A stretch of 64,000 nt of DNA, from assembly GCA_037043015.1 (NCBI GenBank), contig CM073329.1, forward strand, positions 2,248,648 to 2,312,647, written 5' to 3'. This document shows positions 47,973 through 60,530 of the stretch, piece after piece (the stretch's first letter is position 1; each line of letters begins with the position of its first letter). The translations under genes were made by a program, and so were the position numbers. The DNA is from Bryum argenteum. Lineage: Eukaryota; Streptophyta; Bryopsida; Bryales; Bryaceae. The notes under the pieces are model-generated. The model was given only the letters and a program-made list of their open reading frames with translations, searched no databases and was not told where the DNA came from.

Positions 47973-50633
47973 TATGACAACCTTATGGTGGCCTCGCATT
48001 TGGAAGCCCGTGCAATATGTTAATACACCTTCTGCGCAAGTTTCTCCATCCAAGCTCTTACACTTTTGCGGAGCCTCAATTCGAACCGCAACTAAAAATA
48101 ATATTAGACTTGTGTGCATGCCAACAATTACAAAGAATTTAAGTTACAAAATTGCGAAATGACAACTTTAGTTCTTAGAGGTGTATTTGGCATACTAATT
48201 TTGGCTCTTGAGGACAATCAACCCATTGGATCAGTAGAATTGACGTCATGTATGTTACAAGGACATAAACTTCTCCAAGGTCAATGATATTTTAAAATTA
48301 TAATACTCCAAGGAATCTACCGAAGGAATTGCAACCAAAGAGTGCGATCACCACCGGAGGATCTATGTGAACTATGCAAAACACTAGTGCAAAACGTGTG
48401 TTGAAACATTTGGTTTAACCCTTAAATTTTCTTGTTGTTTTGAGAACAAGAAGTTTCAAATCTGCATTTCTAAAGTCATGTGCACTTGTGACCATGAGAG
48501 TCAAGTTTTTTCTCTATTTTTAGACTTACAACCGTAGGATCAAACTTGCTTTTGAGCTACTTTTGAAATGTTCAACTGTTGGGTCTTTTCCATCATAATG
48601 TTCAAAATTGATGCAAGAGTTTTTTTTAGCGATTGGTGGGGACACATAGTGTAAATGGTGCCAAGGGCAAGTTGAAGTTTGTTACACCAAATATTTTGGG
48701 CATATTTTCTTCCATGTAGGTAATCAAATTAGGTATCCTCATGCAAAATTTCAGAGACTCATTCCGTTTTTTTTACCTTCATGCAAATTGTTTTTCACAA
48801 GAAGGTCTAAAAACAATGATATGAAAAAACATGCACCATAGTTCAATATATTTATTTTTTTCAAAACCTTGTACGGTGAGTAGGTGCCTTTATGGGTTTG
48901 TGAATTTTGAGAAAAAGAAAAGTGAAAAAGCTTCAAAATCTCAAATTTTGAAATTTTTTGAAAGAAATAATTTTGAAATTACTCGAAATTGTGAAGATTG
49001 TGCTCGTAAATTTTGGAGGGTGCCCTTGTGAAATCTACAAACTTTTTGACTTCAGTAACTTCAGAACTTGAATAATGATTTGATTATAAACATATTTCTT
49101 AAAAAAATACAAAAAAATTAAAATTTAAACTGCCGGTTTAAGGCATTAACCTAAAACTACTAGATGAAGGTCTTAAAACTAGAATTTGGCTTTGCAAAAT
49201 TTACCACATACACTTTGTAGTAGGAGCAGCACTCTGTAAAAATTTAGGAAAATTATTACTTTTAATCCCTTCAGAATGGCTCCCCAAAATTGCAATTTAT
49301 TATTGTTATTTATTTATTTATTTATTTTTATTTTTATTTTTGGTTTTAAGGATACTTAGAGGTTAAACACTTAGAAGTGTGTCAACCTCATTGAACGTCT
49401 CAGAGTATTTTTCAATAAGTGCTCTTTGGTAGATTTTGGTAGTCTTTTTATATATTTCATTATCCCATATTAATTGTAGCACTAAGTGCTCATGTAAAGT
49501 ATGTAAGAAAGGGCTTAACTTCCATTCATCACTATAATTTTGCACTAAGTTCCGCACTACTACAATGTCAACTATAGCACAAAAGAAGTACCACAATAAG
49601 GAGATTGTTTTACTCGGAATATCCTACCATTGATATTATGAAAGGTTACATGAAAGAGGTTTTATTTTTGAAATGTATAATACTGAAAAATCTTCACATT
49701 GTATAGATGGGTTGAAACACCATAGAGAGGTTTAAAACCACAATTTTCAAACCATGTTTGGGGGTTGAAACACTTTAGTGTCAAAATGGTTCGAACACTA
49801 TTGAAACAATGTTTCACTTAGTGTTAAAACATGGGTTTCGCAGTAGTGCAAGTTTACATTTGTGTGAGCAAACTCGGAATGAACACCCTAAAGAAAAACC
49901 TAAGAAGTTTGACACCCCATATTCAAGCAGCATACCAATATAAAGTATATAAAAAAAATGAATCAAGCAATGTGAGCGTAATGCCAACCAAGAACTAGTG
50001 CAATTGACCAACAACAATTATGCACATGGAGAATACTTTTGCAAAGTTTTACTCACTTTCAATGACCACAAGTAGTTCCTACCTAACTTTGTTCTTTATT
50101 TAAATACATATAAAACCTTATAAAAACATACCAACTTATGTTTTTAGATTTCTTAAAGACTTTTCCATCACCACCACTACTTACTATACATTCAAAGTTT
50201 CCTAACTTCTAGTACAAGTTACCCATAAGCAACTTGTAGTGAAAAAAGCACTCACTCATAGGCTTGATTATCACTTATAAGCTTCTTCATCCACTTGGAA
50301 TTTTCTTTTTCACTTATAGCCTTGCTTATCCACTTGTAGGCTCGTTTATCCACTTGTAGGCTCGTTTATCCACTTATAGGTTTGTAATTAGTAAATAAGG
50401 TAGACAACTCCCCTTCAAATGGGTAAGCTTTTGTCGCACATCAATTCACAAACTGGGTACATTCAATGAGGGGAGCCACTAAATGTTGCTCTTTTTCCAA
50501 CTATAGATGTTCATCATACATTCTACATAAGTCAAAATCTCACTTTCATTTTCAGTTCGCTTCTCTACTGAATTGACAAGATGACTTTCAGAGCTCAACA
50601 ATAGTAAGAGCTGTAGTGAGTCCATGTCAAGAG
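47973..50633. other. AT-rich intergenic, no gene recognised
   Basis: Contains an (ATTT)n-type run near 49311-49340, a small repeat of CCACTTGTAGGCTCGTTTAT at 50333-50370, and no supported gene. Confidence 0.45.
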
Positions 50634-50742
50634 ATAGATAGATAGATAGAAACTCGAGACCCTTTCTAAGGGGCCAACGTGAATGAAGTGCCCGTTCGTA
50701 ATGCTAATATCCCGATGGCCACCGGGAAATTAGAACAATCCA
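50634..50742 (-). repeat. SINE 3' fragment, inverted
   Basis: Starts AGATAGATAGATAGATAGAAACT and continues as the complement of the SINE end (GGGGCCAACGTGAATGAAGTG, GATGGCCACCGGG). Simple-repeat tail on the left, as expected for the minus orientation. Confidence 0.85.
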
Positions 50743-50745
50743 TGT

Positions 50746-51216
50746 CAAGACCTCCTATAGAGTACCTTAAATTCAAACCTCAAGAATTCACAACAAACCC
50801 GAAAATTTTCAAACCTCGATCTCCCCGGTTGGCCGCGACTCAAAAAAGCAAGACGACGAAGCTGCATAAGAAATCTCCAAGTCAGTAACACCTGCAGGGC
50901 ATGCAAAAAATCATTCCATAGCAAGACTGAGACAGTAGCCGTGAATTGCAATTTTACAGAGGATAATTGCTCCATCATTATATATCAAGGTGCCTATTTC
51001 TCCAGCCAGGGTGCAGCTGCAGGTGCAGACCTCCGCAGCGACAAGTGGAATTAAAAGCAATCGATCAGAGTTGGCAAAAAAGGCAGCCACTGAAATCAAT
51101 TGCAACACCGATCGAGTCCAGTCAGAGCATTCGTACGAAGAGAATACTGTACATGCCTTGAGTTCGATCAGGAGCGAGGTACAACATTTCTCTGAAAAGC
51201 CGAATTGCAACACGTG
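50746..51216 (+). pseudogene. Possible coding remnant, TPX2/WVD2-like at best
   Basis: A plus-strand frame reads EYLKFKPQEFTTNPKIFKP then RSPRLAATQKSKTTKLHKK, rich in Lys, Pro and Ser. After an acceptor-like CTGCAG a second frame (about 51024-51216) has SGIKSNRSELAKKAATEI. The first piece recalls the FKP..PRSP..A..KRS style of TPX2/WVD2 microtubule-binding proteins. The match is weak and no clean donor was found. Confidence 0.2.
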
Positions 51217-52115
51217 AAGAGAACATGGGCTCTCTTAACAAAGCTCATGATCACTACTACTCATGCATCTCTCTCTCTCTCTCTCGCTCGATCTTTCTCT
51301 CGTAGCTTGTTATCATCATAACCTCTCGCTGCACTTTCACTCATCATCGATCTGACCCTCAGTCCGCTTTTTTTATGTAATCGTTCCGATGCTTTCGAAT
51401 CTTTCTCATACTAGCTAGTACCCTTTTTCGAACAGTGACAATCATACAATCATTTTCGCACTCCAGAGTTGACTCCATTGATTGTAGTAGTACCTGAGTG
51501 CCCGGCCGCGGAATCTTAAGACTCTGATATTGTAGGGTGCTGCTGCCCGAATAGTGCCGACTGTGGATCGGGGAGCTTTTGCAGTTTGTGTGCACATGGA
51601 TAGAAAGGACAAAAGCCTATCCAAATTTTTTCTCAAGCTGCTGCTGCTGCTGCTGCTGCCACAAAAGTACTTAACTTACTTGCGCTTTATGGCACTTTAT
51701 GGGCTATGAAATAGAAAACTATAGCTTAGTCAATACACACACAGACAGAATAGAAGGTTTATATAAAGAAAAAAGAGAGTGTTTGGAAGGCTTCGTCTTG
51801 GAGTTTGAAGCCGCTCTTCTCATGAAAATAATCAACACATGGGTTTGTATTGACTGCTATTGTTTTTTGATTTTTTTTTTTTTTAAGGGTAGAGTGGTGG
51901 GGGCAGATTGGTCACTTGTAAGTTAGTCAGAAGTGGCAGGGGAAAAGGGGTGAAAGAGTAAGAGAGGTTTTAGGGAGGGGAGGGGGGGGGGTGGGGGCAG
52001 AGCGCCGTCTTTGGGCTTGGGACCCTCTCTGCCATGAGATTCCTTCTGTCCTTCACTTCTCTTCTATCAAAGCTCCCACCCCACTCTCTCTCTATTTGCA
52101 CTTGGCATCAAAATG
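51217..52115. other. Non-coding stretch with CT and CTG runs
   Basis: A (CT)n run lies at about 51268-51289 and a (CTG)7 run at 51639-51659. There is a G-rich patch at about 51975-52000. The CT-rich DNA could be a leader or promoter, but no gene could be attached. Confidence 0.45.
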
Positions 52116-52117
52116 TA

Positions 52118-52225
52118 CTCCCTGTGTGTCCCATTGTAATTGTCCAGTAGGTTCTCTCAAATCTATCTCCCAAGATAATTTGAGAGAACCTACTGTACAG
52201 GACAATAATAATGGGACATAGGGAG
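52118..52225. mobile_element. Stowaway-like MITE hairpin, 108 bp
   Basis: Left CTCCCTGTGTGTCCCATTG and right AATGGGACATAGGGAG are inverted, and AGTAGGTTCTCTCAAAT pairs with ATTTGAGAGAACCTACT inside. TA precedes the left end; the right TA has been lost. The CTCCCT...GTCCCA end matches the Stowaway consensus of the Tc1/mariner group. Confidence 0.8.
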
Positions 52226-52489
52226 TTCCAAGTACTACAAACTTCCTTGTGGTGTTCTTTGGATTATGGGGGAACTTGGGCACCCGCTTGGATGAGGAGC
52301 ATGTTCATTGTAATGTGTCCATCACCGTGGGAGGAAGGATTAGCACTTGTCCGCATGGTAGTAGGGTAGATACATCTATATCCAGACGCTGCCCCGCCCC
52401 TGTTTCACTAAACAAACCTCTTTCTTGGATTTTTACACTTGTTTCTTAGATTAGCTGACCCTTGCGTGTACCTCATGCATACATATTAT

Positions 52490-52628
52490 TTAGAGTGTTC
52501 AATCATAGGTTTTTGAGATTTTTTCCCCTATACTACAAAGCATGTGTGCAACAATTTGCAGACTCAAATTCCAATTTCAGATTTTTTAAAAAAAAAACAC
52601 AAATCTTGGTTTTCACACTCTAGACAAG

Positions 52629-52688
<60 letters not shown>

Positions 52689-54095
52689 TTTCTTGGAAAT
52701 ATGTACATAACCAAATCACTCTTTGAGTTTCAAAGAGCTCCAAGTCAAAAGATTTACCAATTCTACAAGGGCAACCTTTCCTTTGAAATTTATAAGGGCA
52801 CGCTTCAAACTTTTCAAAATTTCGGTAAAACCTTATGCACAAACTTTGGATGTTATAATCTTGCAACTAGTAAACATCCAACGGTCAATTTTTGGACCAG
52901 TGGCTCAAAATAGTTTATTATTTAAAGGAGATGGTTTGTTTGTCTTGTTTTGGATGTGACATCTATTATTTAAGGCATGTAGTTTGTTTGTTTTGTTTTA
53001 ATTTGGACGTTACATTATGATGTGTAGCACCGCCGGTCGGATCGGGCGGCTTGAGGTGTTGTTGGAACCAAGTATTTTTGTAAAGTTGTGGAAAACAATC
53101 GGATAGCGAAAGGGGTTGAAAAAAACAAGAGGTGTGGAATTTTCAAGTAATTTGGCCCCCAAATCTATTATGTAAGGTAAGCTATTTGTTTTAAGCATGA
53201 CATTATGATCTTAGGCACTGCTAGTCGGATCAGGCGACATGACATGTTGTTGGAAGCAGGATTTTTTATAAAGTTATGGAAACCAATCGGATTGCGAAAT
53301 GGATTGCGAAATGGGTCGACCATTTCCAACATATTTTATTCCAAATCCTTCATGGCTACAAAAATACTAAAAATTATTTGTATGAGGAATCTTTTGCCTT
53401 TCGAGCAGCCCTGGTTTTGGATATAAACCAATATTTTTGACTAATATTTTTATTGAGTGTTTCCTATACTACAAGGTGTGTGTGCAACAAATAGCAAAGT
53501 CAACTTTTTTTTAAAGATTCTTTTGTGCAAATTTTAGTTTTTGCACCCTAGGTGGGCAATTTTTAAAAAAAATCTATTTTAGAGAATTTAAATGAATTTT
53601 TTAAAAAAATATGTTAGTAAGAAAATGACTATTTGAGTTTCAAAGGGCTTAAGCCAAAAACTTTACCAATTTTACACGGGCAACCTCGTAACCTCATATG
53701 AGCAACCTTCAAACTTTTCAGAAATTTCAGTAAAAACTTTGCACAAACTTCGGATGTTAAGATCTTGCAAATGATAAACATCCAACGGTCAATTTTAAAT
53801 CTAGTGGCTAAAACCAAGATTTTCAATAAGATCTTATGGTTGGAAGTATAAAATAGTTTTAAAAAAATCTGCTTTACACTCCCCGGAGTGCATAAAGGTA
53901 GAAAATTGTAGTTTGGAGGTTTCAAGCTCCAAAAACACACAAGAAATTTAGAGGTCAAAGCAAGTAGTTTGTTTGTTTTGTGTCATTATGATGCAAAGCA
54001 CCGTTGGTTATATCGTGTTGCATGAGGTTTCGTTGGAAGCGGGTTTTTTTTTTGTAGAGTTGTGGAAAACAATCGGATTGCAAATCTAATATGAA
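52490..54095. repeat. Duplicated modules, about 0.5-1 kb spacing
   Basis: The module with TCAAACTTTTC.GAAATTTC.GT and AAACATCCAACGGTCAATTTT occurs at 52500-52960 and 53460-53850. A second module (CATTATGAT, GCACCG, GTTGGAAGC, GTGGAAAACAATCGGAT) occurs at 52980-53110, 53198-53310 and 53975-54090. A 51-base poly-T lies at 52633-52683. It is likely a rearranged family of unknown type. Confidence 0.7.
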
Positions 54096-54109
54096 ATTTA
54101 TTCGGATCA

Positions 54110-54390
54110 AAAATCTCCCAACTCGAAAGTTTCAAAACCTCATCTTCAGATCATGTTTATCTAAAAAAGAAATCATCAAAACCTATCTCTGATTTCACAT
54201 AATTGGCTTGCAATGGTAAAACATGCCAAAAGCTGCCTTCACTAAAATGCATGCCAAAATTTCATTCTTCATATTCTGGATCTGAAAATTTTCCCTCACA
54301 TACTAGACTTGATTCGGAACCCAACGCAAGTGATTTTGTCCAAAACAAAGTTCGAATGAAACATATATAATTGTTCAAAGTGTCTGCCCT
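54110..54390. repeat. Internal fragment of the long TTAA-element subfamily
   Basis: GGCTTGCAATGGTAAAACATG, CACTAAAATGCATGCC and CCCAACGCAAGTGATTTTGTC match 27760-27970 and 34080-34240. No termini. Confidence 0.65.
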
Positions 54391-54415
54391 TTCGAAAGGA
54401 GTGTGGCCCTTAGTC

Positions 54416-54544
54416 ATGAGATACGGGCAGTCCAGGTGCAAAAAATACAGTGGCTAGACAGAATAACAGGCTTTTGGCTGTACCTTACCAGGCTCTCTAT
54501 GAGAGGAGCAAGGGCCAAAGAAGCCTGGGGCTGCCCGTATCTCG
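54416..54544. repeat. Short inverted repeat
   Basis: GAGATACGGGCAG (54418-54430) and CTGCCCGTATCTC (about 54531-54543) are perfect complements about 100 bases apart. It could be the remains of a small element. Confidence 0.6.
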
Positions 54545-55589
54545 AACTGCGCTTCGAAGGCAATTTTTTAATAAGGTTTGGAATGATTGTGCTTATGTGC
54601 TCAAAAATGATCGGAATTGCAATTCGTAAAAGGCGTTAGAATTACATCGAAGTGTTTTATAGTATCATTGCAAAAAAATTGCTTCTTTTTTGAAGTGGAA
54701 CTGATACAAATCATGCATTAGGCACAAGCTCTAATATCTAAAGAACAGCTCATATCTAATTTGCATGCTAGAATGAACATTCAAATTGAAACAAAGAATG
54801 GTAACACTTATTCATCGATAGTGTCTGAAGTATTTGTAATATTCATATTATATTCATTGATAAATGTGTAAACTTGTTACAAACTCTCATGTGATTGTAA
54901 CGCACTTTACAGTTTTGAAATTTGATCATTTTTGAGTGCACAAGCAATGTTTAAAGTTGATTGAAAAATTGCCCTCACAACTGAATTCGTAAATCATGTG
55001 GAGGGTACTGTAAAGTACATGCAAATGATTTGTTTATTTATTTATTTATTCATTTATTAATTTTTATTTTAAAAAACAATTGAAGAGTTTTTAAATTTTG
55101 AAGATAAACTTTAAAAAATTCCTCAAGACAAAAAGCAAACGGCAATTGTTTTGTTGCATGCACATGGGTGACCCAAATCAAGAGCTAAATTACTTTTGTA
55201 AATTACTTTTGAGGGTGTCAGCAAATTCAACCAACTTTGATTGTTATAATCTCACAAATGAAGAAGAATTGACACAATGAAAAAACTTTCAGTGCATAGA
55301 AGGTCAAGTTAACTTGAGATCCTACGGTTGAAGTTTCTAATAAAATGCTTAGATTGAGTTTTTTTGGTCTTGGAATAGAAAAAATTTAGGCAATTTTGCA
55401 ACACGGATCTTTAGGCGTCAATGAAAGAGATCATCTAGAGTGAAGATTTTAAGCAATTCTATATGGTTTAGTGTGTATCACTTTTAGTGTAGTGAAAAAT
55501 AGTTATGATATATTTTAAGAATTATTATGGTATTTTGAATAAAGAAAATGGGTAGATACCTGAATTCAAGATCCAAGTTGTACTAATGC
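54545..55589. other. AT-rich intergenic, no gene recognised
   Basis: An (ATTT)n run lies at 55027-55060. A family B-like piece (CTACGGTTGAAGTTTCTAATAAA; compare 40500-40540) is near 55320. No gene. Confidence 0.4.
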
Positions 55590-55675
55590 GAAGAGTGTTG
55601 TAGGTTCTATTCCCCATGCAAGCATGATGCTCACTAGCATAGGTAGCAATGCTAAGGTAGAAACTAGCTTAGTTG
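55590..55675 (+). repeat. SINE 5' fragment
   Basis: GTTGTAGGTTCTATTCCCC (B-box-like), then ATGCTCACTAGCATAGGTAG and GAAACTAGCTTAG, resembling the head and body of the SINE at 39001. Confidence 0.55.
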
Positions 55676-55689
55676 ATCATTGAATTACC

Positions 55690-56370
55690 AAATTTAGATA
55701 GTGAGAAGATAAATTTTTTGCAAACTGTAAAGTTTTTCCACACCTTTCCAATGACTCTATTCGGGCTTCAAAGCTCCTTATACTTTAAATAAATATTCAT
55801 TCTCAAATTTTGAAAACACTATTGGAACATGTTAAAATTTGCCCAAAATTGCAATTTATGCTCATTAATTCTCAAAGTCTGCCCAAAATCAATTACGTCG
55901 CAATGACTCCAAAAAAAAAAGAGATTTTTATTTTTTTATTTTCTTTTATTTTTTCTCCTATCTAATGTATACTAGGTTCTAAGGCATGACCTAACTATTT
56001 GGACTTTCAATCCAATAATGTTTCATATGTCTTTTTTATCGTCAAAGTTTAGTCTTTGGAATTGAATTCCAACAAACCTCCATGTGAAAAATCAAGCAAT
56101 TCTTTAGATTCAATAGGCCCTGTGAGCGTAAAATCTATACAGACATATGCCATACTCATTTTAAAATGGGAAGTTTAGGACCTCATGTCAAATATGCTTT
56201 CAAAAATGGTCCAATTGGCCCCCCAAAAACATAACTTTTTCATTCTACGACAAGAAATGAGAAACTTCTTTTTCAACTTTGAACAGTACTATGATCTCAT
56301 AAATGGTGAGGAATTTGAATTTAAGATTCAACATAATGTACAAGTTAAGTACTAGATCCTACGGGTACAC
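55690..56370. repeat. Family B dispersed repeat
   Basis: Inverted relative to 39841-40735. Contains TTCATTCTCAAATTTTGAAAACAC-type and TTCTCAAAGTCTGCCCAAAAT segments also found at 58430-58500 and 59230-59320. Confidence 0.6.
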
Positions 56371-56670
56371 ACTTGTCAAAATCTTTAAAATTGCATTAAA
56401 AAAAAGGGCAGCTTCGAAGTTCTTTTTTTCTTTTTCTTCTAAAAATTTAAAATAAAATTCCACATGGGCATGGAGCCCATGGCAAGCATCATGTAGTCTT
56501 TCTAGGGTGTATTGTGCATCATGTGAAGAGGTGCGTTTGCAGGTGGTCGAACTAGAGACCTCATGGTTGACTCTTGGGGGGGCACTAATTTCCTCCTCAC
56601 CGACCATCCTCTGCTAGTTTAAGGCCATTTCAGACCAAGTTGCTTTTAGGGAAGTCACTTTCTTTAGGGG

Positions 56671-57040
56671 TTAACCCTTAAACGCCCATGGGAACTAAAA
56701 CGGGCAGCCCAAAATTGGATCACAACATCTTTTGGACTTGGGCATCATGAATAGTGCACTTTTTGAACTTGGGCATCATGAACAGACTAATCAATGATGA
56801 GCTTGCAACCTCCTACAAGGTTATGTACAACCCGAACCTACCTACCACAATCCTTTCAAAGCACAAAATCATTCATACAAATTGTGATTTGAATTGTGAA
56901 ATTTCACTTTTTGAATGCATCAGAAGAAGGTGACCAGTTTGACATCAAAATATAAGTGAAAAGTGGAGTACAGTGAGAGCTATAGGGAAGATTTCGTTGG
57001 AATCAAGCCCCTCGGGCTTGCTTGAGCGTTTAAGGGTTAA
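56671..57040 (+). mobile_element. TTAA-bounded piggyBac-like MITE (370-bp subfamily), best copy
   Basis: TTAACCCTTAAACGCCC at the left and GAGCGTTTAAGGGTTAA at the right, with TTAA on both sides. The inner segment is nearly identical to 63352-63722 and 38058-38427. No coding frame: the ORFs drawn across it are not conserved between copies. Confidence 0.9.
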
Positions 57041-58237
57041 AGTTCTACTAATGTTTTGATATGACACACATCTCCTTCTTTTTAGTGTCATAATAATTGA
57101 ACAACCTTCGTCAACATGAAATAAGAGTTTTTGGGTCGCGGGCTTGTCGGTGTACAATAAAGTGTCCAAATAGGAACTCATTTGTGCTCCCAAGGCAATG
57201 CCAACAATTCAAAGGGTCAAAATCGTACTCTTCTCCAATTCCCAAAAACAACACAAAACAAATGAGTTTTGTAAGAGAGGTTGTTGGACGTCACCCCCTT
57301 AAGTGGATAGCTTTGCAACCAAGCAATGACAAGCATTTCTTGTCGATTGAAGTTCACTATACAAAAAGCAGACTCTACCAATAACTTGGTTGGATTCAAA
57401 ATTGTTGTCAGAATAGACAATTCAACCAGGTCATCCTCAAAGTAAATTAATGTACTCTTACTAATTTTTTAATTTTTTTCTTTTAATGTTGTGGATTATT
57501 GCAAGATTGTCAAACAACATGCTCTAGACATTTTTATGTCTAGAGCATCCCTGATGTTTTGGGAGCTTGAAATCCCAACACTGACCACTATGTACTAATG
57601 GGGTTAGTGGGTTACGTTCAAAATTTTCGGAATTTTTTTATAATTTCAACCGTAGGATCTTAGAGTAGACTACCATCGATAGTAGTGTGAAAATTTTCAA
57701 CCGTTGGATCATCACGAGATGTGAGATCGTAACATTTGATGTTGACGGTTTTTTTTTTTTTTTTTTTTTGCCTTAACGGTAAAAGCCAAATCGGTCGCCG
57801 TGGTCGTTTAGGGGTTATTGGAGTACTTTTTTGAGACACTCATTTGCATAGTGCTCCCTCCAAATGGGCGCCTGTAAGAGAGTGCTACGAGCGTTTCTTG
57901 CAGCTCCTATCAGCCAATAGGATTATTTCTTCAGAACTCCTGGAATTTTTTATTTGGACCCAATAACCCTACTACCATTTTTGATAATTTTGACTTCAAA
58001 AATGGGACCTGTGGCCCCATATTACTTTGGGAGACTACTCTTTGGCATCAAGAATTAGGGGGCTCTTTAGCCCTCCCTTGCCCCCAAGAAACGCTCGTAC
58101 CACTAATTTACGGTGATCCTCTCCAAATTTGTTAGAGTTGCACGGAAATTGTGGATAGATGGACTCTTCATTCACGTTGGTTTTATAAGAATAGACTTGC
58201 TCTCATAGAGTCCATATTATTTGGACGAGAAATTTAT
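57041..58237. other. Intergenic, no gene recognised
   Basis: Contains a short T run at 57751-57770 and a GTCGTTTAGGGGTTATT edge at about 57805 that may be a decayed right end of a TTAA element. ORFs near 57097-57420 overlap on both strands without a domain. Confidence 0.4.
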
Positions 58238-59359
58238 TAACCCCTAATGTCAAAACGAGGCCAAATCAAATAGGGACGTTTTGGGGTATGGTCAGCCCCT
58301 TATTTACTATATTTAGCTTGTATGAAAGTGAGACCTTTTGCAGGATGTAGAGTTTTTCTTTACCTCTCTGAAAAGTCATTTCATGTTTTGAAATTCTTCA
58401 TACTTTAGGAGATATTCACGGTCAAAGTTTGAAAACACTATTTGATACCTGCCCAATCGTATATGCTCGTTTATTCTCAAAATCTGCCCAAATTAGATAA
58501 GATTGCAGGAACTTCAAAAGTTTACCAAAAGTTGATATTTTACTCATTTTGCAAGTTTTGTTTTTTGTACCTCGAAATAAGGTTTTAGCTTTTAAGGCAT
58601 GATCTCACCATTTGGATCTTTCATTCAGTTATTCTTCACATGCCATATTTGATATCAAGGAGGGCCTTTAAAGGTGAATTTCAACATACCTCCCTGTGAA
58701 AATTCTGTAGGTTTTTTAGGTTTCATGAAGGTAAAAACTACATAGACATGTTCCAAACTCACTTAGGAACAAGAATTTGAAGAGCCACAATTTGAATGTA
58801 CTCTTTAAAATGGTTTTTTAGGGCTCACAAAAAACTTTTACCCATTTTGCAACAAGATGAAAAAAAAAAAATTCAACTTTGAATGTTATGATCTCAAAGT
58901 CGGTAAGGAATTTAAACCTAACGTTTAGGTACACACATACATGGACAAGTTAGGTATAAAATCTTATGGTTACATACTTGGGATTACGTCAAAAGTTAGT
59001 AATTTTCATCTTGCATTAAAAATGGGTAGTTTTGAGAATTTTTTGTTGTTTTGTAGGCTTTTTGCATTGTTAAGAAGCCCGTTTTGGGCCATTTAGACTT
59101 TAGTCAGCCTCTGAATTACTATAATAACTCGCATGAAGTTGAAGCTTTTTGGAGGTTGTTGAGTTTTCCCATACCCTCTTGAAAAGTTATTACTCTCTCC
59201 AAAATTCCTCATACTTGAGGAGATATTCATGGTCAAAGTTTGAAAACACTATTTGAAATCTGCTCAAAATTGCCCAAACTGCACTATGTGCTCATTGATT
59301 CTCAAAATCTGCCCAAAATCAATCAAATTGCAAGAACTTCAAAAATTCACGAAAAATTG

Positions 59360-59399
<40 letters not shown>

Positions 59400-59653
59400 C
59401 CTACTTGTAAAGCACGTTGTAAGGCATAATCTACCCCTCCGATATTTAATCTAACAATTCTTTAGATGCCTTTATTATTGTCAAAGAATGGCCTTTGTAT
59501 TTGAATTTCAGCATACCTCTGTAAGAATCTTCATGCACTTCTTTGGGTTTTATAGGTTGCATGAGAGTCGAAATTGGTTAGACATATTCCTAATCCATCT
59601 AGGAACAAGAATTTGAAGAGCCTCTAGTCAAAAAAAAAAAAAAATAAAAAAAA

Positions 59654-59690
<37 letters not shown>

Positions 59691-59870
59691 CAAAACATTA
59701 TGATCCCACCAATGATAAAGAATTCAAATCATAGACGTTAGGTACTAGATCTTACGGTTATATACTTGAAAATACATCATAGAATGAAAATTCTCACCTT
59801 GCACTCAAAAAGGGCAGTTTTTAGGGTCAAGAATGCAATCGATGCCTTGAAACTTGAGGGATCAACAACA
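58238..59870. repeat. Two head-to-tail family B copies
   Basis: Copy 1 (about 58238-59020) begins at TTAACCCCTAATGTC and copy 2 (about 59060-59870) restarts with the same order of segments (TAGACTTTAGTCAGCCTC..., ACTCGCATGAAGTTG..., GGAGATATTCATGGTCAAAG). A poly-T run (59363-59399) and an A/AAT run (59629-59691) sit inside copy 2. Confidence 0.65.
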
Positions 59871-59934
59871 CCTAGAAATCTAAGCGTTTCTTAGACCTCC
59901 GGAACCAAAAATTGCAATATTCTACCAAACCTCA

Positions 59935-60135
59935 AATTTGTTAAAATGACATTATTCCGGTACAATGACACACCTCAACTTTCTGAACAGCAATTCAAAG
60001 ACCATGTGATATTACAAAACTTGAAGGTGATAGTAAGGGAAATGAGTGACAATGTATATGAAAGAGTGATATTACAAAAAAGATTGTGATATTACATAAT
60101 ACATCATTCCGTATGAGCACAAATGTAAGTAGATA
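59935..60135 (+). repeat. Family C repeat, copy 1
   Basis: ACACCTCAACTTTCTGAAC, ACCATGTGATATTACA, AATGAGTGACAATGTATAT and GAGTGATATTA segments match copy 2 at about 63120-63345. Confidence 0.75.
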
Positions 60136-60530
60136 TATTTTTATTTTTTTTATATATAAATACTTACATTTGTTTATGGGGAATATGAACTATAAGTAGG
60201 TACGTCTTTAAGTCTTTGAATTTTAGGCGGATTTTTTTTTCAAAACTTCTAAAACCTCAAATTGTGGCGATTCTTGAAAGAAAGAAAAGATAAAAGGGTT
60301 AAAAAGGTAAAAAGGTTTAAGAAGTTTGAAAATCCCTTGACAAGAACATGCAAAGAATAATCTTGTAAATTTCAAAGGCTGTCATTGTGCAATTTATAAA
60401 AGTACTCAATTTATAAAGATTTGAGTAGGAATTTGCTACTAAACAAAAACACTCAAAAAAATATTTTTAAAAAATCTAAATATACAAAGTTTCTTTCTAT
60501 CCATTTTGGGCTTGAAAAATAGAATATGTA
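60136..60530. other. AT-rich stretch, nothing recognised
   Basis: No gene or element edge. Confidence 0.4.

Noticed and set aside
52564-52866. Minus-strand ORF with poly-Lys
   Set aside because: The poly-Lys comes from a 51-base poly-T tract; the rest has no domain and lies in repeats.
56945-57193. ORF running out of a TTAA element
   Set aside because: Not conserved between the near-identical copies of the element, and no domain.
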